64,000 nt of DNA, from contig NZ_KZ857174.1 of the NCBI RefSeq assembly GCF_003350925.1, positions 124,001 to 188,000 on the forward strand. The letters are read 5' to 3'. Of this stretch, positions 38,432 to 46,515 are shown in pieces; positions within the stretch are counted from its first letter, which is position 1, and every line of letters starts with the position of its first letter. A program made the position numbers and the translations under genes. The notes under the pieces are model-generated. The model was not told the DNA's origin. It made no database searches and worked only from the letters and a program-made list of their open reading frames with translations. The stretch comes from Dyella tabacisoli. Lineage in GTDB: Bacteria; Pseudomonadota; Gammaproteobacteria; Xanthomonadales; Rhodanobacteraceae.

Positions 38432-39040
38432 TCAGTGGCGCACGCCGGTCTGGTCGGTCTGCTTCAGTACGCGCGCCAACTGGCTCACGGCGACATGCAA
38501 CACAGCACCTGCGCCCACATAGATCGCGGTGGTGGTGAGAAAGATCAGGTACCAGTCGCCCAGGTTGGCGAACCAGGCGCTGAAGCTGCGCGGCAACGGC
38601 ACGCTGGCGCTGATCCAGTAAAAGCTGCCGTTGGAAATCAGGTAGCACACGCCTTCGCTGACCAGCAGCGCGGCTGCCGCCAGCGCCAGGGTCGGCAAAC
38701 GCAGGCCCTTGTAATGACCGGCCAGCCAGCTACCACCCAACCATAGGCTGAAATAAGACGGCAGCAGGAACCAGTAGGCTGCAGAAACGCAGTAATGGCT
38801 CCAGAAATCGATACCCTGGCCACTTATCACCACATAGTCGATCAGTACGGCGAGCGCCATCAGCAGTGGGAATGCCCAGCGAACCGAGCCGCGCAGCCAG
38901 AAGCCGGCGAGGAAGAACACGGCCCAGGAGGCGTCGGGCAGGTTGTCGAAATGATGCAGGAAATGATGCGAGCGGGTAGCCGCCATCACCAGGGCAAGCG
39001 CCAGGAAAATGCCGAGGCGTCGGGTTAGCGTCGTAGCCAT
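38432..39040 (-). CDS. btuM: Probable BtuM-type cobalamin transporter (membrane protein)
   Basis: Integral membrane protein of 202 aa with about six hydrophobic segments and no nucleotide-binding domain. The DASWAVFFLAGFWLR stretch (about 36-50) and a cysteine after the third segment (Cys84 in WSHYCVSAAYW) agree with my recollection of BtuM, a solitary ECF S-component that imports and decyanates vitamin B12 through one conserved Cys. The adjacent adenosyltransferase gene supports this. I cannot test the homology here, so the symbol is tentative. ACGGAGC lies before the ATG. Confidence 0.6.
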   Translation of the reverse strand: MATTLTRRLGIFLALALVMAATRSHHFLHHFDNLPDASWAVFFLAGFWLRGSVRWAFPLLMALAVLIDYVVISGQGIDFWSHYCVSAAYWFLLPSYFSLWLGGSWLAGHYKGLRLPTLALAAAALLVSEGVCYLISNGSFYWISASVPLPRSFSAWFANLGDWYLIFLTTTAIYVGAGAVLHVAVSQLARVLKQTDQTGVRH

Positions 39041-39108
39041 GAGTTGCTCCGTGGTCGGGCGGTGTGTTGCAAGGGCGGCTAGTTTAGCCGATTGAAGGTA
39101 GGGAACGG

Positions 39109-39236
39109 AGTTGAAAGCAGGGAACGGGGGATGGGGAACGGGGAACGTGAAGTTCGAGGGGGTATTGCAGGTCCGCGTTCTTTTTTGATTTTTCTTTGTT
39201 TTTTCTCTTGCTTTTTTGCTTCTGCTTTTTAGGCTT
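39109..39236. repeat. Left part of second heptamer-bearing repeat element
   Basis: GGGAACGG-type runs (39112-39146) lead into the block GTGAAGTTCGAGGGGGTATT (39147 onward) and a T-rich tract, nearly the same as 6212-6301. It separates the btuM promoter region (39041-39108, with a GGCTA-AAC-TAGCC hairpin) from ubiH. The element leaves only about 70 bp of original sequence upstream of btuM. Confidence 0.8.
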
Positions 39237-39320
39237 TTCCCCGTTCCCCGTTCCCCGTTCCCCGTTCCCCGTTCCCCGTTCCCCGTTCCCCGTTCCCCGT
39301 TCCCCGTTCCCCGTTCCCCG
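39237..39320. repeat. Tandem heptamer array (TTCCCCG)12
   Basis: Twelve perfect TTCCCCG units. The minus strand is (GGGGAAC)12, a strong G-quadruplex motif. The array ends 35 bp before the ATG of ubiH; a TATCAT hexamer at 39342-39347 could be the ubiH -10 box, with its -35 position at the array boundary. Confidence 0.95.
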
Positions 39321-39355
39321 TCAAAACGACTAGTCCCCGCGTATCATGCGCACCC

Positions 39356-40564
39356 ATGAGTCCCTCATCCCCTGTATTGATCGTTGGTGGTGGTCTGGTC
39401 GGCGCCAGTCTGGCGATTGCCCTGGATGCTGCCGGCTGTGCGGTTACCCTGGTTGAAGCGGCGGCGCCGCGTATCGACTCCCAACCCAGTTACGACGAAC
39501 GCAATCTGGCCCTGTCCCGCGCCACCGTGAACGGGCTGAAGGCAATTGGCGTATGGCGGCATGCTGGTGCGCAAGCCACGCCGATCCGGCATATCCATAT
39601 CAGCCGCCGTGGCGAGTTCGGTAGCGCGCGGCTGGATGCCGATAAGCATGGTGTCGATGCCTTGGGCTGGACGTTGCCGGCACGCGAATTGGGTGGCGCA
39701 CTGCTACGTCGGCTCGACGAATGTACCCACCTGACCCGGCTGGCGCCTGCCACGCTGGAGGCGTTGGAGTCATCAGCCGCAGGCTGGCATGCGCGTATCC
39801 GCACTCCGGCGGGTGTGCAAGCTATCGACACCTCGTTGCTGGTCGGTGCCGATGGCACCGCATCGTTTGTGCGCCAGCAACTCGGCATCGGCGTAGAGCG
39901 ATACGACTACGCGCAAACCTTATTTGTCTGCACGGTAACGCCGGAGCGCGATCACGCTAATCGCGCGTATGAGCGCTTCGCCGATGACGGCCCGATCGCC
40001 TTGCTGCCGCTGGCCGAGCGTCGCTGCGGTTTGATCTTGACCGTATCGACTGACGAGGCCGAGACGGTGGCAGCCATGGACGATGCCGCGTTTATCGACT
40101 TTGCTCAGCAACGTTTCGGCTGGCGCTTGGGGCGTTTGAGCCGACCCGGCAAACGTCATCCCTACGCGATTCACCGCGTGGCTGCCGAACGCCTGATCGG
40201 GCCACGCGCCGTCTTGGTCGGCAATGCGGCGCAGACCGTGCATCCCATTGGCGCCCAAGGCTTCAACCTCGGTTTGCGCGATGCGCTGACATTGGCGGAG
40301 TTGGTTGCCGGTGCCGCTGAACCCGGTGCCTCGGCTTTGCTGGAAAACTACGCGGCACGACGCGCGCCGGATCGCGAAGGCACGATGACGATGAGCCATG
40401 GCCTGGTTCGCCTGGCCTGCCTGCAGCAGCCCTTGCTCGGGCCGTTGCGCTCGCTTGCACTGCTGGCCTGCGATCGTCTGCCACCCTTGCAACAAGCGCT
40501 TGCCCGCCGTGGCATGGGCTTTCGTGACGAGCCGCCGCGCGCGGTGCTGGAGTCTTTGCCATGA
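39356..40564 (+). CDS. ubiH: Ubiquinone biosynthesis FAD monooxygenase UbiH
   Basis: Flavin hydroxylase of the ubiquinone ring pathway. It has 402 aa, with the FAD dinucleotide motif VLIVGGGLVGASLAIAL at about 7-23, the DG motif VGADGTASFVRQQL near 162-175 and GNAAQTVHPIGAQGFNLGLRD near 286-306. I chose UbiH because an UbiI-like gene follows directly, the ubiH-ubiI order of E. coli, but paralogues are hard to tell apart. No Shine-Dalgarno is visible before the ATG. The end overlaps ubiI by 4 bp. Confidence 0.85.
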   Translation: MSPSSPVLIVGGGLVGASLAIALDAAGCAVTLVEAAAPRIDSQPSYDERNLALSRATVNGLKAIGVWRHAGAQATPIRHIHISRRGEFGSARLDADKHGVDALGWTLPARELGGALLRRLDECTHLTRLAPATLEALESSAAGWHARIRTPAGVQAIDTSLLVGADGTASFVRQQLGIGVERYDYAQTLFVCTVTPERDHANRAYERFADDGPIALLPLAERRCGLILTVSTDEAETVAAMDDAAFIDFAQQRFGWRLGRLSRPGKRHPYAIHRVAAERLIGPRAVLVGNAAQTVHPIGAQGFNLGLRDALTLAELVAGAAEPGASALLENYAARRAPDREGTMTMSHGLVRLACLQQPLLGPLRSLALLACDRLPPLQQALARRGMGFRDEPPRAVLESLP

Positions 40565-41781
40565 GTGCGATCAGCTTATCGACACGTGGCGACACGACTC
40601 GCCGACGTGGCCCCGCACTGGATGTCGCCGTGGTCGGCGGCGGCATGGTGGGGGCTGCCGCGGCGCTCGCCCTGGCGCGTGCCGGATTCGCCACCGCTTT
40701 ATTGGAAGCTCGTGCCCCGGCACCGTGGCAGGTCTCCGATGAGGTGGATTTGCGCGTGGTCGGCCTGGCGCCGTCCTCGATGGCCCTGCTGGATGATCTT
40801 GGCGTTTGGACGTCTATTCGTGAATCACGCAGCGGCCCCTATGCGCATATGCATGTATGGGATGCCGAAAATGGCGCGGCGATCCACTTTGACGCCGCCG
40901 CTGAAAATCGCGAGCTGCTCGGTTATATCGTCGAGAACAACCTGGTGCAGTGGACGCTGTGGCAGGCTTTGGAAGCTGCCGGTGTACGTCGCATGTGCCC
41001 GGCCGAGGTACGTGGCTTTGAAGCGCGCGAAGATCGCATCCAGTTGGACCTGGTCAATGGCGAGCCCCTGTCGGCACGCTTGCTGGTGGCCGCCGACGGT
41101 GCCGGTTCGCCCCTGCGTCAGTTAGCCGGCATCGATACGCGAGGACGCGACTACACGCAGCGCGCCGTGGTGGCCCATGTCACGACCGAGCGTCCGCACC
41201 AGAACACCGCGTGGCAGCGCTTTCTATCCAGTGGGCCGTTGGCGCTGTTGCCGCTGGCCGATGGGCGTAGTTCGGTGGTCTGGTCATTGCCTGAAGCCGA
41301 AGCCCAGCGTGTCTTGGCGCTGGATGATGCAGGCTTTCTCGATGAGCTGGGCATCGCCAGCGACTTCCGATTGGGGCGCATCACGGCCACTACGCCACGC
41401 GCGGCGTTTCCGCTCAAACTGCAACTGGCCGAGCGCTATCAAGCCGAGCGCTTTGTACTGCTCGGCGACGCGGCGCACGCGGTGCATCCGTTGGCCGGCC
41501 AGGGCGTGAATCTTGGCTTACGCGACGTGACCGAACTGCGCGACACCCTGGTGGCCGCGCGTGAGGCTGGCCGCGATATCGCCGCGACGCATGTGCTGCG
41601 CCGCTACGCACGCCGACGGCGTAGCGCCGACACCTTGGATGCGCTCGGCTTCGATGCGCTGGCGCGCATCTATGCATGGCAGGCACCGCCATGGGTCGCC
41701 GCACGCGGGCTTGGCGTGCGTTTGCTGGATCGATTGGCGCCACTGAAACGGCGCATGGCCGAGCACGCGGCAGGATTGTAG
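40561..41781 (+). CDS. ubiI: Ubiquinone biosynthesis FAD monooxygenase UbiI-like
   Basis: Second flavin hydroxylase, probably acting at C5 of the ubiquinone ring. It has 406 aa, with VAVVGGGMVGAAAALALARAG at about 22-42 for FAD, ADGAGSPLRQLAG near 178-190 and LGDAAHAVHPLAGQGVNLGLRD near 301-322. It starts at ATG 40561, overlapping the ubiH stop. The first 18 residues are a polar extension before the FAD fold, so a later start is possible. Confidence 0.85.
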   Translation: MSAISLSTRGDTTRRRGPALDVAVVGGGMVGAAAALALARAGFATALLEARAPAPWQVSDEVDLRVVGLAPSSMALLDDLGVWTSIRESRSGPYAHMHVWDAENGAAIHFDAAAENRELLGYIVENNLVQWTLWQALEAAGVRRMCPAEVRGFEAREDRIQLDLVNGEPLSARLLVAADGAGSPLRQLAGIDTRGRDYTQRAVVAHVTTERPHQNTAWQRFLSSGPLALLPLADGRSSVVWSLPEAEAQRVLALDDAGFLDELGIASDFRLGRITATTPRAAFPLKLQLAERYQAERFVLLGDAAHAVHPLAGQGVNLGLRDVTELRDTLVAAREAGRDIAATHVLRRYARRRRSADTLDALGFDALARIYAWQAPPWVAARGLGVRLLDRLAPLKRRMAEHAAGL

Positions 41782-41862
41782 AAGCGTGCTGCGCCCAATA
41801 GATCAGAGCATCCCCAGGTAAGTTTCGCCCGATACCTACTCAACCACCACGAGGACATCGCA

Positions 41863-42651
41863 ATGCGTATTGCCCGACTTGGCTGTCTGCTCTTGCTCGC
41901 TACTTGTTCCTTCGCCGCACAGGCGAAGATGGTGCATAAACCGGTGGAATGGATACTGGATGGCACGACGTTCCACAGCGTGTTGGTTTACGACGATGCC
42001 GTCAGTGCAAAGCGTCCCGGCCTGGTCATGGTGCCTAATTGGTACGGTGTGAACGATGACGCCCTGACGAAGGCCGAAGGTATCGCCGGCAAGGACTACG
42101 TCATTCTGGTCACCGATATGTACGGCAAGAAAATCCGCCCGACTACCGACGATCAGGCGATGGCGGCGGTGAAATCGCTCTACGGTGACCGCCCCCTGAT
42201 GCGTCAACGCGTAAACACCGCGCTGGATCAATTGAAGGCACAAGCCAAAGACGCGCCGATCGACCTCGCGCATCTGGCGGCCATCGGGTTTTGCTTTGGT
42301 GGCTCGGCGGTACTCGACCTTGCCCGCAGCGGTGCGGATATCGCCGCCGTCGCGTCCTTCCACGGCGGGCTCGACACCGACAAGCCCGAGCTGGCCAAGC
42401 AGATCAAGGCACGCGTGCTGGTAATGAATGGCGCCGACGACCGCGGCACCATGCCCGACGCCGATAAATTCATGGATGAAATGCGCGCCAGCCCCGCCGA
42501 TTGGCAGTTCGTGGTACTCGGCAATGCGGTGCATTGCTTCACCGAGAAAGGTCAGAACAAACAAGGCTGCCGCTATGACGAGCGCGCGGCACAACGCAGC
42601 TATCGCCTAATGCACGATTGGTTGCGTGCGGCATTCGCCGGCACACCGTAA
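41863..42651 (+). CDS. Dienelactone hydrolase family protein, exported
   Basis: Alpha/beta hydrolase with a signal peptide (MRIARLGCLLLLATCSFAAQ, cleaved near AQA-KM), so periplasmic, unlike cytoplasmic dienelactone hydrolases of aromatic degradation. The 262 aa have the nucleophile Cys144 in IGFCFGGSA, an acid in MNGADDRG and a His in GNAVHCF, a complete Cys-Asp-His triad. The substrate is unknown; no aromatic-degradation genes are nearby. Upstream 41782-41862 may hold its promoter. Confidence 0.88.
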   Translation: MRIARLGCLLLLATCSFAAQAKMVHKPVEWILDGTTFHSVLVYDDAVSAKRPGLVMVPNWYGVNDDALTKAEGIAGKDYVILVTDMYGKKIRPTTDDQAMAAVKSLYGDRPLMRQRVNTALDQLKAQAKDAPIDLAHLAAIGFCFGGSAVLDLARSGADIAAVASFHGGLDTDKPELAKQIKARVLVMNGADDRGTMPDADKFMDEMRASPADWQFVVLGNAVHCFTEKGQNKQGCRYDERAAQRSYRLMHDWLRAAFAGTP

Positions 42652-42657
42652 TTCAAG

Positions 42658-42732
42658 CGCGGGAATAGGGAGCGGCTAACAAGCGCGCTACGAGCTTGCG
42701 ATGCTCTCCCCGTTCCCCGTTCCCCGCTTTTT
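42658..42732. repeat. Degenerate heptamer element between convergent genes (possible bidirectional terminator)
   Basis: GCGGGAATAGGGAG (42658-42671) faces CCCCGTTCCCCGTTCCCCGC (42708-42727), which contains about 2.5 TTCCCCG units and is followed by TTTTT. The two halves can pair, giving a hairpin plus T-run. It looks like a shrunken relative of the two long arrays and covers the whole gap to the end of ispB. Confidence 0.65.
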
Positions 42733-43750
42733 AGAACGTCCGCTGCACCGAATAATCCGCCAGTGCCGCCAGCGCATCGCGATAATTCGAGGCAGGCAAG
42801 GCGGCCAGTGCGTCGCACGCGGCATCGGCATGAGCAACGGCGCATGCGTGCGTGCGTTCCAGTGCGCCGGAGTCGCGAATGGCGGCGATGATGCGCTCAA
42901 GAGAATCCAGGCCGCCGTGTTCGATCGCATGGCGTAGCGATTGCGCTTGTTCGGCTTTGGCCGGATCGGCCTGCGTCTGCTGCAATGCGTAAATCAGCGG
43001 CAGGGTGGGCTTGCCTTCGGCCAGGTCGTCGCCGATGTTCTTACCCAGCGTGTCGGCGTCGGAGACATAGTCGAGCAGGTCATCGGCGATCTGAAACGCG
43101 TAGCCCAACTCCATGCCGTAGCGGCGCAGTGCTTTGATCTGCGCCTCGGGCAGGCCGCCGAGAATGCCGCCAAGCTCGGTGGCTGCAGCGAACAACACCG
43201 CCGTCTTGCGCTCGATCACCGCCAGGTAGGCTGCTTCGTCCACGTCGGCATTGCCGATGTTGAGCAACTGCAATACCTCGCCCTGGGCGATGATGTTGGT
43301 GGTATCGGCGAGGATGCGCATGATGCGCATGTCATCCAGCTCCACCATCAATTGGAACGAGCGCGAGTAGAGAAAGTCGCCCACCAGCACGCTGGCGGCG
43401 TTGCCCCACAGTGCGTTGGCGGTTTTGCGGCCACGCCGCAGGTCCGACTCATCGACCACGTCGTCATGCAGCAGGGTCGAGGTGTGGATGAACTCGATCA
43501 CCGCGGCGAGCTTGATGTGCTGGTCGCCGTGGTAACCGGCCGCACCGGCTGCCAGCACGTGCAGCATCGGACGCAGGCGTTTGCCGCCGCTGGCGATGAT
43601 GTGGTCGGCGATCTGGTTTATCAGCACCACGTCCGAGGACAGCCGATGCCGGATCAACGCATCGACGCGCTGCATGTCGGCGGCGGCAAGTTCGCGCACG
43701 GCGGCAAAGTCGGTGGGTGGAGACACGGGGTCGGCAGGCATCGAATTCAT
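42731..43750 (-). CDS. ispB: All-trans polyprenyl (octaprenyl) diphosphate synthase
   Basis: Makes the ubiquinone side chain from farnesyl diphosphate and isopentenyl diphosphate. ATG 43750 (MNSMPADPVSPP) gives 339 aa. Both aspartate-rich motifs are present: LLHDDVVDESD at about 100-110 and IADDLLDYVSD near 228-238, together with GGKRLRP. Chain length cannot be read with certainty; an octaprenyl product is typical for Xanthomonadales (ubiquinone-8). The ubi genes 1-3 kb away belong to the same pathway. Confidence 0.92.
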   Translation of the reverse strand: MNSMPADPVSPPTDFAAVRELAAADMQRVDALIRHRLSSDVVLINQIADHIIASGGKRLRPMLHVLAAGAAGYHGDQHIKLAAVIEFIHTSTLLHDDVVDESDLRRGRKTANALWGNAASVLVGDFLYSRSFQLMVELDDMRIMRILADTTNIIAQGEVLQLLNIGNADVDEAAYLAVIERKTAVLFAAATELGGILGGLPEAQIKALRRYGMELGYAFQIADDLLDYVSDADTLGKNIGDDLAEGKPTLPLIYALQQTQADPAKAEQAQSLRHAIEHGGLDSLERIIAAIRDSGALERTHACAVAHADAACDALAALPASNYRDALAALADYSVQRTF

Positions 43751-43931
43751 GAACGGTCGGATCCTTGAGTCAGCGCGATTATAGGGGGCAGTGGTGGTCC
43801 GTCGGGTATGTATGGCGCTTGATTGCCCGAAATATGCCGCGACATGCCGCCACAAGGCCCGCCGTAACCGGCATCCGTATAATCGGTCGGATGTCCAAAG
43901 CCCTCACGATGTCTCTGATGCGATTTTCCCG

Positions 43932-45131
43932 GTGAGCCAGCTCTCCCGTCCCGAAAGGCGCAGTGCGCTGACCCTGGCCTGCGTCATCAGCCTGCGGCTG
44001 TTTGGCCTGTTTCTCATCATGCCGGTGTTTTCGTTGTACGCACAGACATTGCCCGATGCCACGCCGCTGTTGATCGGCATGGCGCTGGGTATTTACGGGC
44101 TGGGTCAGGTGTTGCTGCAGATTCCGCTGGGTCTGCTGTCCGATCGCATCGGCCGCAAGCCGGCGATCACTCTGGGCTTGCTGGTCTTTGCCGTCGGTGG
44201 CCTGGTCGCGGCCTGTTCGGACAGCTTGCTCGGCATCGTGATCGGTCGCGCGCTGCAGGGCATGGGGGCGGTGGCGGGCGCGGGCATCGCGCTGGCGGCC
44301 GATCTCACCCAAGAGCAAAACCGCAATAAGGTGATGGGCATTATCGGCGTGTCGATTGGCGTGGCCTTTTTGCTGGCCTTGATTCTTGGCCCGCCGCTGG
44401 AGGCGATCGGCGGACTCTCCGGCTTATTCGCCGCCACTTCGCTGCTCGCACTGGTTTCACTGGTGTTGCTGTGGTTGATCGTACCCACGCCCGAGCAAGC
44501 CAGGGCGCCGGCGACAGCAACCTTCAGCGCCGTGCTGGCGATGATGCGCGATGGCCACATGGTGGTGCTCAACGGTTCGGTGTTCTTTTTGCACGCGTTG
44601 TTGACGGCGAGCTTCGTCGGCTTGCCGCTGTTGTTGACCGAGCGTTTGCAGCTACCGGTCAACCGACATTGGGAGCTGTATCTGCCGGTGATGGTCATTG
44701 CCGCCTTTGTCATGGGTGCTTGTTTGCATCGCATGCGCGAAGTGCGGCAAAGCCTGCACATGGTCATGGTGTGCGTGGTGGCGATTGGGCTGGCGCTGCT
44801 TGGTTTCGCGTTGTCGGGTGAACATTTGGCTGTGCTTGGGGTGGCCGCGGCGGTGTTTTTCTCGGCGTTCAATTTGTTGGAGGCGGCGTTGCCTAGCCTG
44901 GTCTCCCGCCTGGCGCCGACGGCTTTGCGTGGTGCGGCGATGGGGGCGTATTCGACCAGTCAGTTTCTGGGGGCTTTTGTCGGCGGCGCGATGGGTGGTG
45001 TGGCGTTGGGCCGGCTTGGTGCCAGTGGGGTGTTTGTTTGTGCGGCGGCGTTGACGTTGCTGTGGTTGCCGCTGGTTTGGGTTGGGGGGCGGCGGATGAC
45101 GGGGGACGTGGTGGTGGTTGCTGCGCCCTGA
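43932..45131 (+). CDS. Major facilitator superfamily transporter
   Basis: Inner-membrane transporter with 12 predicted helices. The loop 2-3 motif LLSDRIGRKPAITLGLL is present at about residues 72-88, and GRALQGMGAVAGAGIAL in helix 4 is typical of drug/proton antiporters, similar to the YajR-like branch. From GTG 43932 (SQLSRPERRSALTL follows) the product is 399 aa. The open frame extends to 43791 but the extra N-terminus is not protein-like. The substrate is unknown. Confidence 0.85.
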   Translation: MSQLSRPERRSALTLACVISLRLFGLFLIMPVFSLYAQTLPDATPLLIGMALGIYGLGQVLLQIPLGLLSDRIGRKPAITLGLLVFAVGGLVAACSDSLLGIVIGRALQGMGAVAGAGIALAADLTQEQNRNKVMGIIGVSIGVAFLLALILGPPLEAIGGLSGLFAATSLLALVSLVLLWLIVPTPEQARAPATATFSAVLAMMRDGHMVVLNGSVFFLHALLTASFVGLPLLLTERLQLPVNRHWELYLPVMVIAAFVMGACLHRMREVRQSLHMVMVCVVAIGLALLGFALSGEHLAVLGVAAAVFFSAFNLLEAALPSLVSRLAPTALRGAAMGAYSTSQFLGAFVGGAMGGVALGRLGASGVFVCAAALTLLWLPLVWVGGRRMTGDVVVVAAP

Positions 45132-45537
45132 GTGGGGGTCTATGTACTCGCATGAAAGAAGTGTTTTCGCGATCTGGCTCGCCTGCGGCGGGCTTTCGAA
45201 CCCATGCCGAGTCCCCTACGGGCCTTGTCGTCCGACCCTCACCGACGCACAGGGCCCCGAGGTCAAGAGCCAAGAACCAAGAGCCACGTCAAAAGCTGCG
45301 AGCGTGGCTTTTGCCCCTTCCCCTACTTGTCCCGAAAAAGGGACTTCCTTCGGTCGTAGGGGGAGGCTGGGAGGGGGTGAGCTCTTGTCGCAAGGTTGAA
45401 CCCCTCCCCAACCCTCCCTTACAAGTAGGGGAGGGGGTCATATTTTTGCGGCTGGTGGTGCTTCGCGCATTGCAATGCCGGCCGAGCTTCACAATCATGC
45501 GTAACGGCGGTCTGCCAGGCCGCGTCAAGGTTTTCCG
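45132..45537. repeat. Intergenic region with nested inverted repeat (45314-45437)
   Basis: No gene. Outer arms CCCCTTCCCCTACTTGT (45314-45330) and ACAAGTAGGGGAGGGGG (45421-45437) pair with one mismatch. Inside them GGGGGAGGCTGGGAGGGGGT (45359-45378) pairs imperfectly with ACCCCTCCCCAACCCTCCCT (45400-45419). The unit GGGGGAGGCTGGGAGGG recurs exactly at 60715-60731. The left part (45132-45310) contains short AAGAGCCA repeats and nothing else recognised. Confidence 0.7.
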
Positions 45538-46503
45538 ATGGCCCACGAAATCATCGCTCTGATTGCTCAGTACGGATTGGTGCTGGTCTTTTTCAACGTG
45601 CTGCTGGAACAGGCCGGGTTGCCGATGCCGGCCGTGCCTACCCTGATCGTGGCTGGGGCGCTGGCTGCGAACGGACAGTTGTCGGTGGTCGGCATTCTCA
45701 TCACCGCACTCGTGGCCTGTCTGCTTGGCGATCTCGCCTGGTATCTGGCGGGTCGGCGTTTTGGCGGTGGGGTGATGCGTACGCTTTGCCGTATCTCGCT
45801 GTCGCCCGATTCGTGCGTCAAGCAATCGGAGCTACGTTTTCAGCGCTGGCGCGGGCAGGTGTTGTTGTTCGCGAAATTCGTGCCTGGGCTTTCCACGGTC
45901 GCGCCGCCGTTGGTGGGCGCGATGGGTCTGTCGGCGGTGGCTTTTGTCTGGCTCGATGGGTTGGGCTCGCTGATGTGGGCGGGTTTGGCGGTGGGCTTGG
46001 GTTATGCCTTCGCGGCGCAGATCGATCAGTTGCTGGCGATACTCGCGAGTGCCGGTACGCTGGCGATCGAGCTGCTGGCGGTGTTGCTTGTTTTATATAT
46101 CGCTGCCCGCTGGTGGCAGCGGCAGCGCCTGTTGCGTTCGATTCGTATGGCGCGGATTACCGTGGAAGAGCTTTATCGGGCGATGGAAATGGGGCAGGCA
46201 CCGATTGTGGTGGATGTGCGTCCGCCGGCCAGTCGCTTGATCGACGGCAGGGTCATTTCCGGCGCGCTGCTGGTCGATGTCGCCGGCGTGGGTGGGACGA
46301 TGTACGGCATTTCCTTCGAGCGTGAATTGGTCACCTACTGCAATTGCCCGAACGAAGTATCGGCGGCGATAGCGGCGAAGGCGCTGGTTGCCCTGGGCTA
46401 TCGTCGTGTGCGTCCGTTGCTGGGTGGGCTCGATGCCTGGGAGGCCGCCGGGTATCCAATCGAGCAACCGGAGCCGACGGATGCGGTTTTGGCACAGGAA
46501 TAA
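45538..46503 (+). CDS. DedA family membrane protein fused to a rhodanese domain
   Basis: The 321 aa have an N-terminal DedA/SNARE-associated domain (about 1-195) with FNVLLEQAGLPMPAVPTLIVAGAL and FAKFVPGLSTVAPPLVGAMG, the re-entrant-loop motifs of DedA lipid flippase-like proteins. From about residue 205 a rhodanese domain follows (VEELYRAMEMGQAPIVVDVRPP) with active-site loop TYCNCPNEVSAA, so its catalytic cysteine is retained, and ends LLGGLDAWEAAGYPI. The fusion suggests sulfur transfer or redox at the inner face of the membrane. The substrate is unknown. Confidence 0.9.
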   Translation: MAHEIIALIAQYGLVLVFFNVLLEQAGLPMPAVPTLIVAGALAANGQLSVVGILITALVACLLGDLAWYLAGRRFGGGVMRTLCRISLSPDSCVKQSELRFQRWRGQVLLFAKFVPGLSTVAPPLVGAMGLSAVAFVWLDGLGSLMWAGLAVGLGYAFAAQIDQLLAILASAGTLAIELLAVLLVLYIAARWWQRQRLLRSIRMARITVEELYRAMEMGQAPIVVDVRPPASRLIDGRVISGALLVDVAGVGGTMYGISFERELVTYCNCPNEVSAAIAAKALVALGYRRVRPLLGGLDAWEAAGYPIEQPEPTDAVLAQE

Positions 46504-46515
46504 ACCGGCCTTGAG

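Noticed and set aside
39041-39108. Cobalamin riboswitch upstream of the probable btuM
   Set aside because: Only about 70 bp lie before the repeat element and I see no B12-box or multi-helix fold; only one short hairpin is present.
45185-45215. tRNA-like TTCGAA T-arm (GGGCTTTCGAACCC)
   Set aside because: No acceptor stem, anticodon arm or CCA could be placed around it on either strand.
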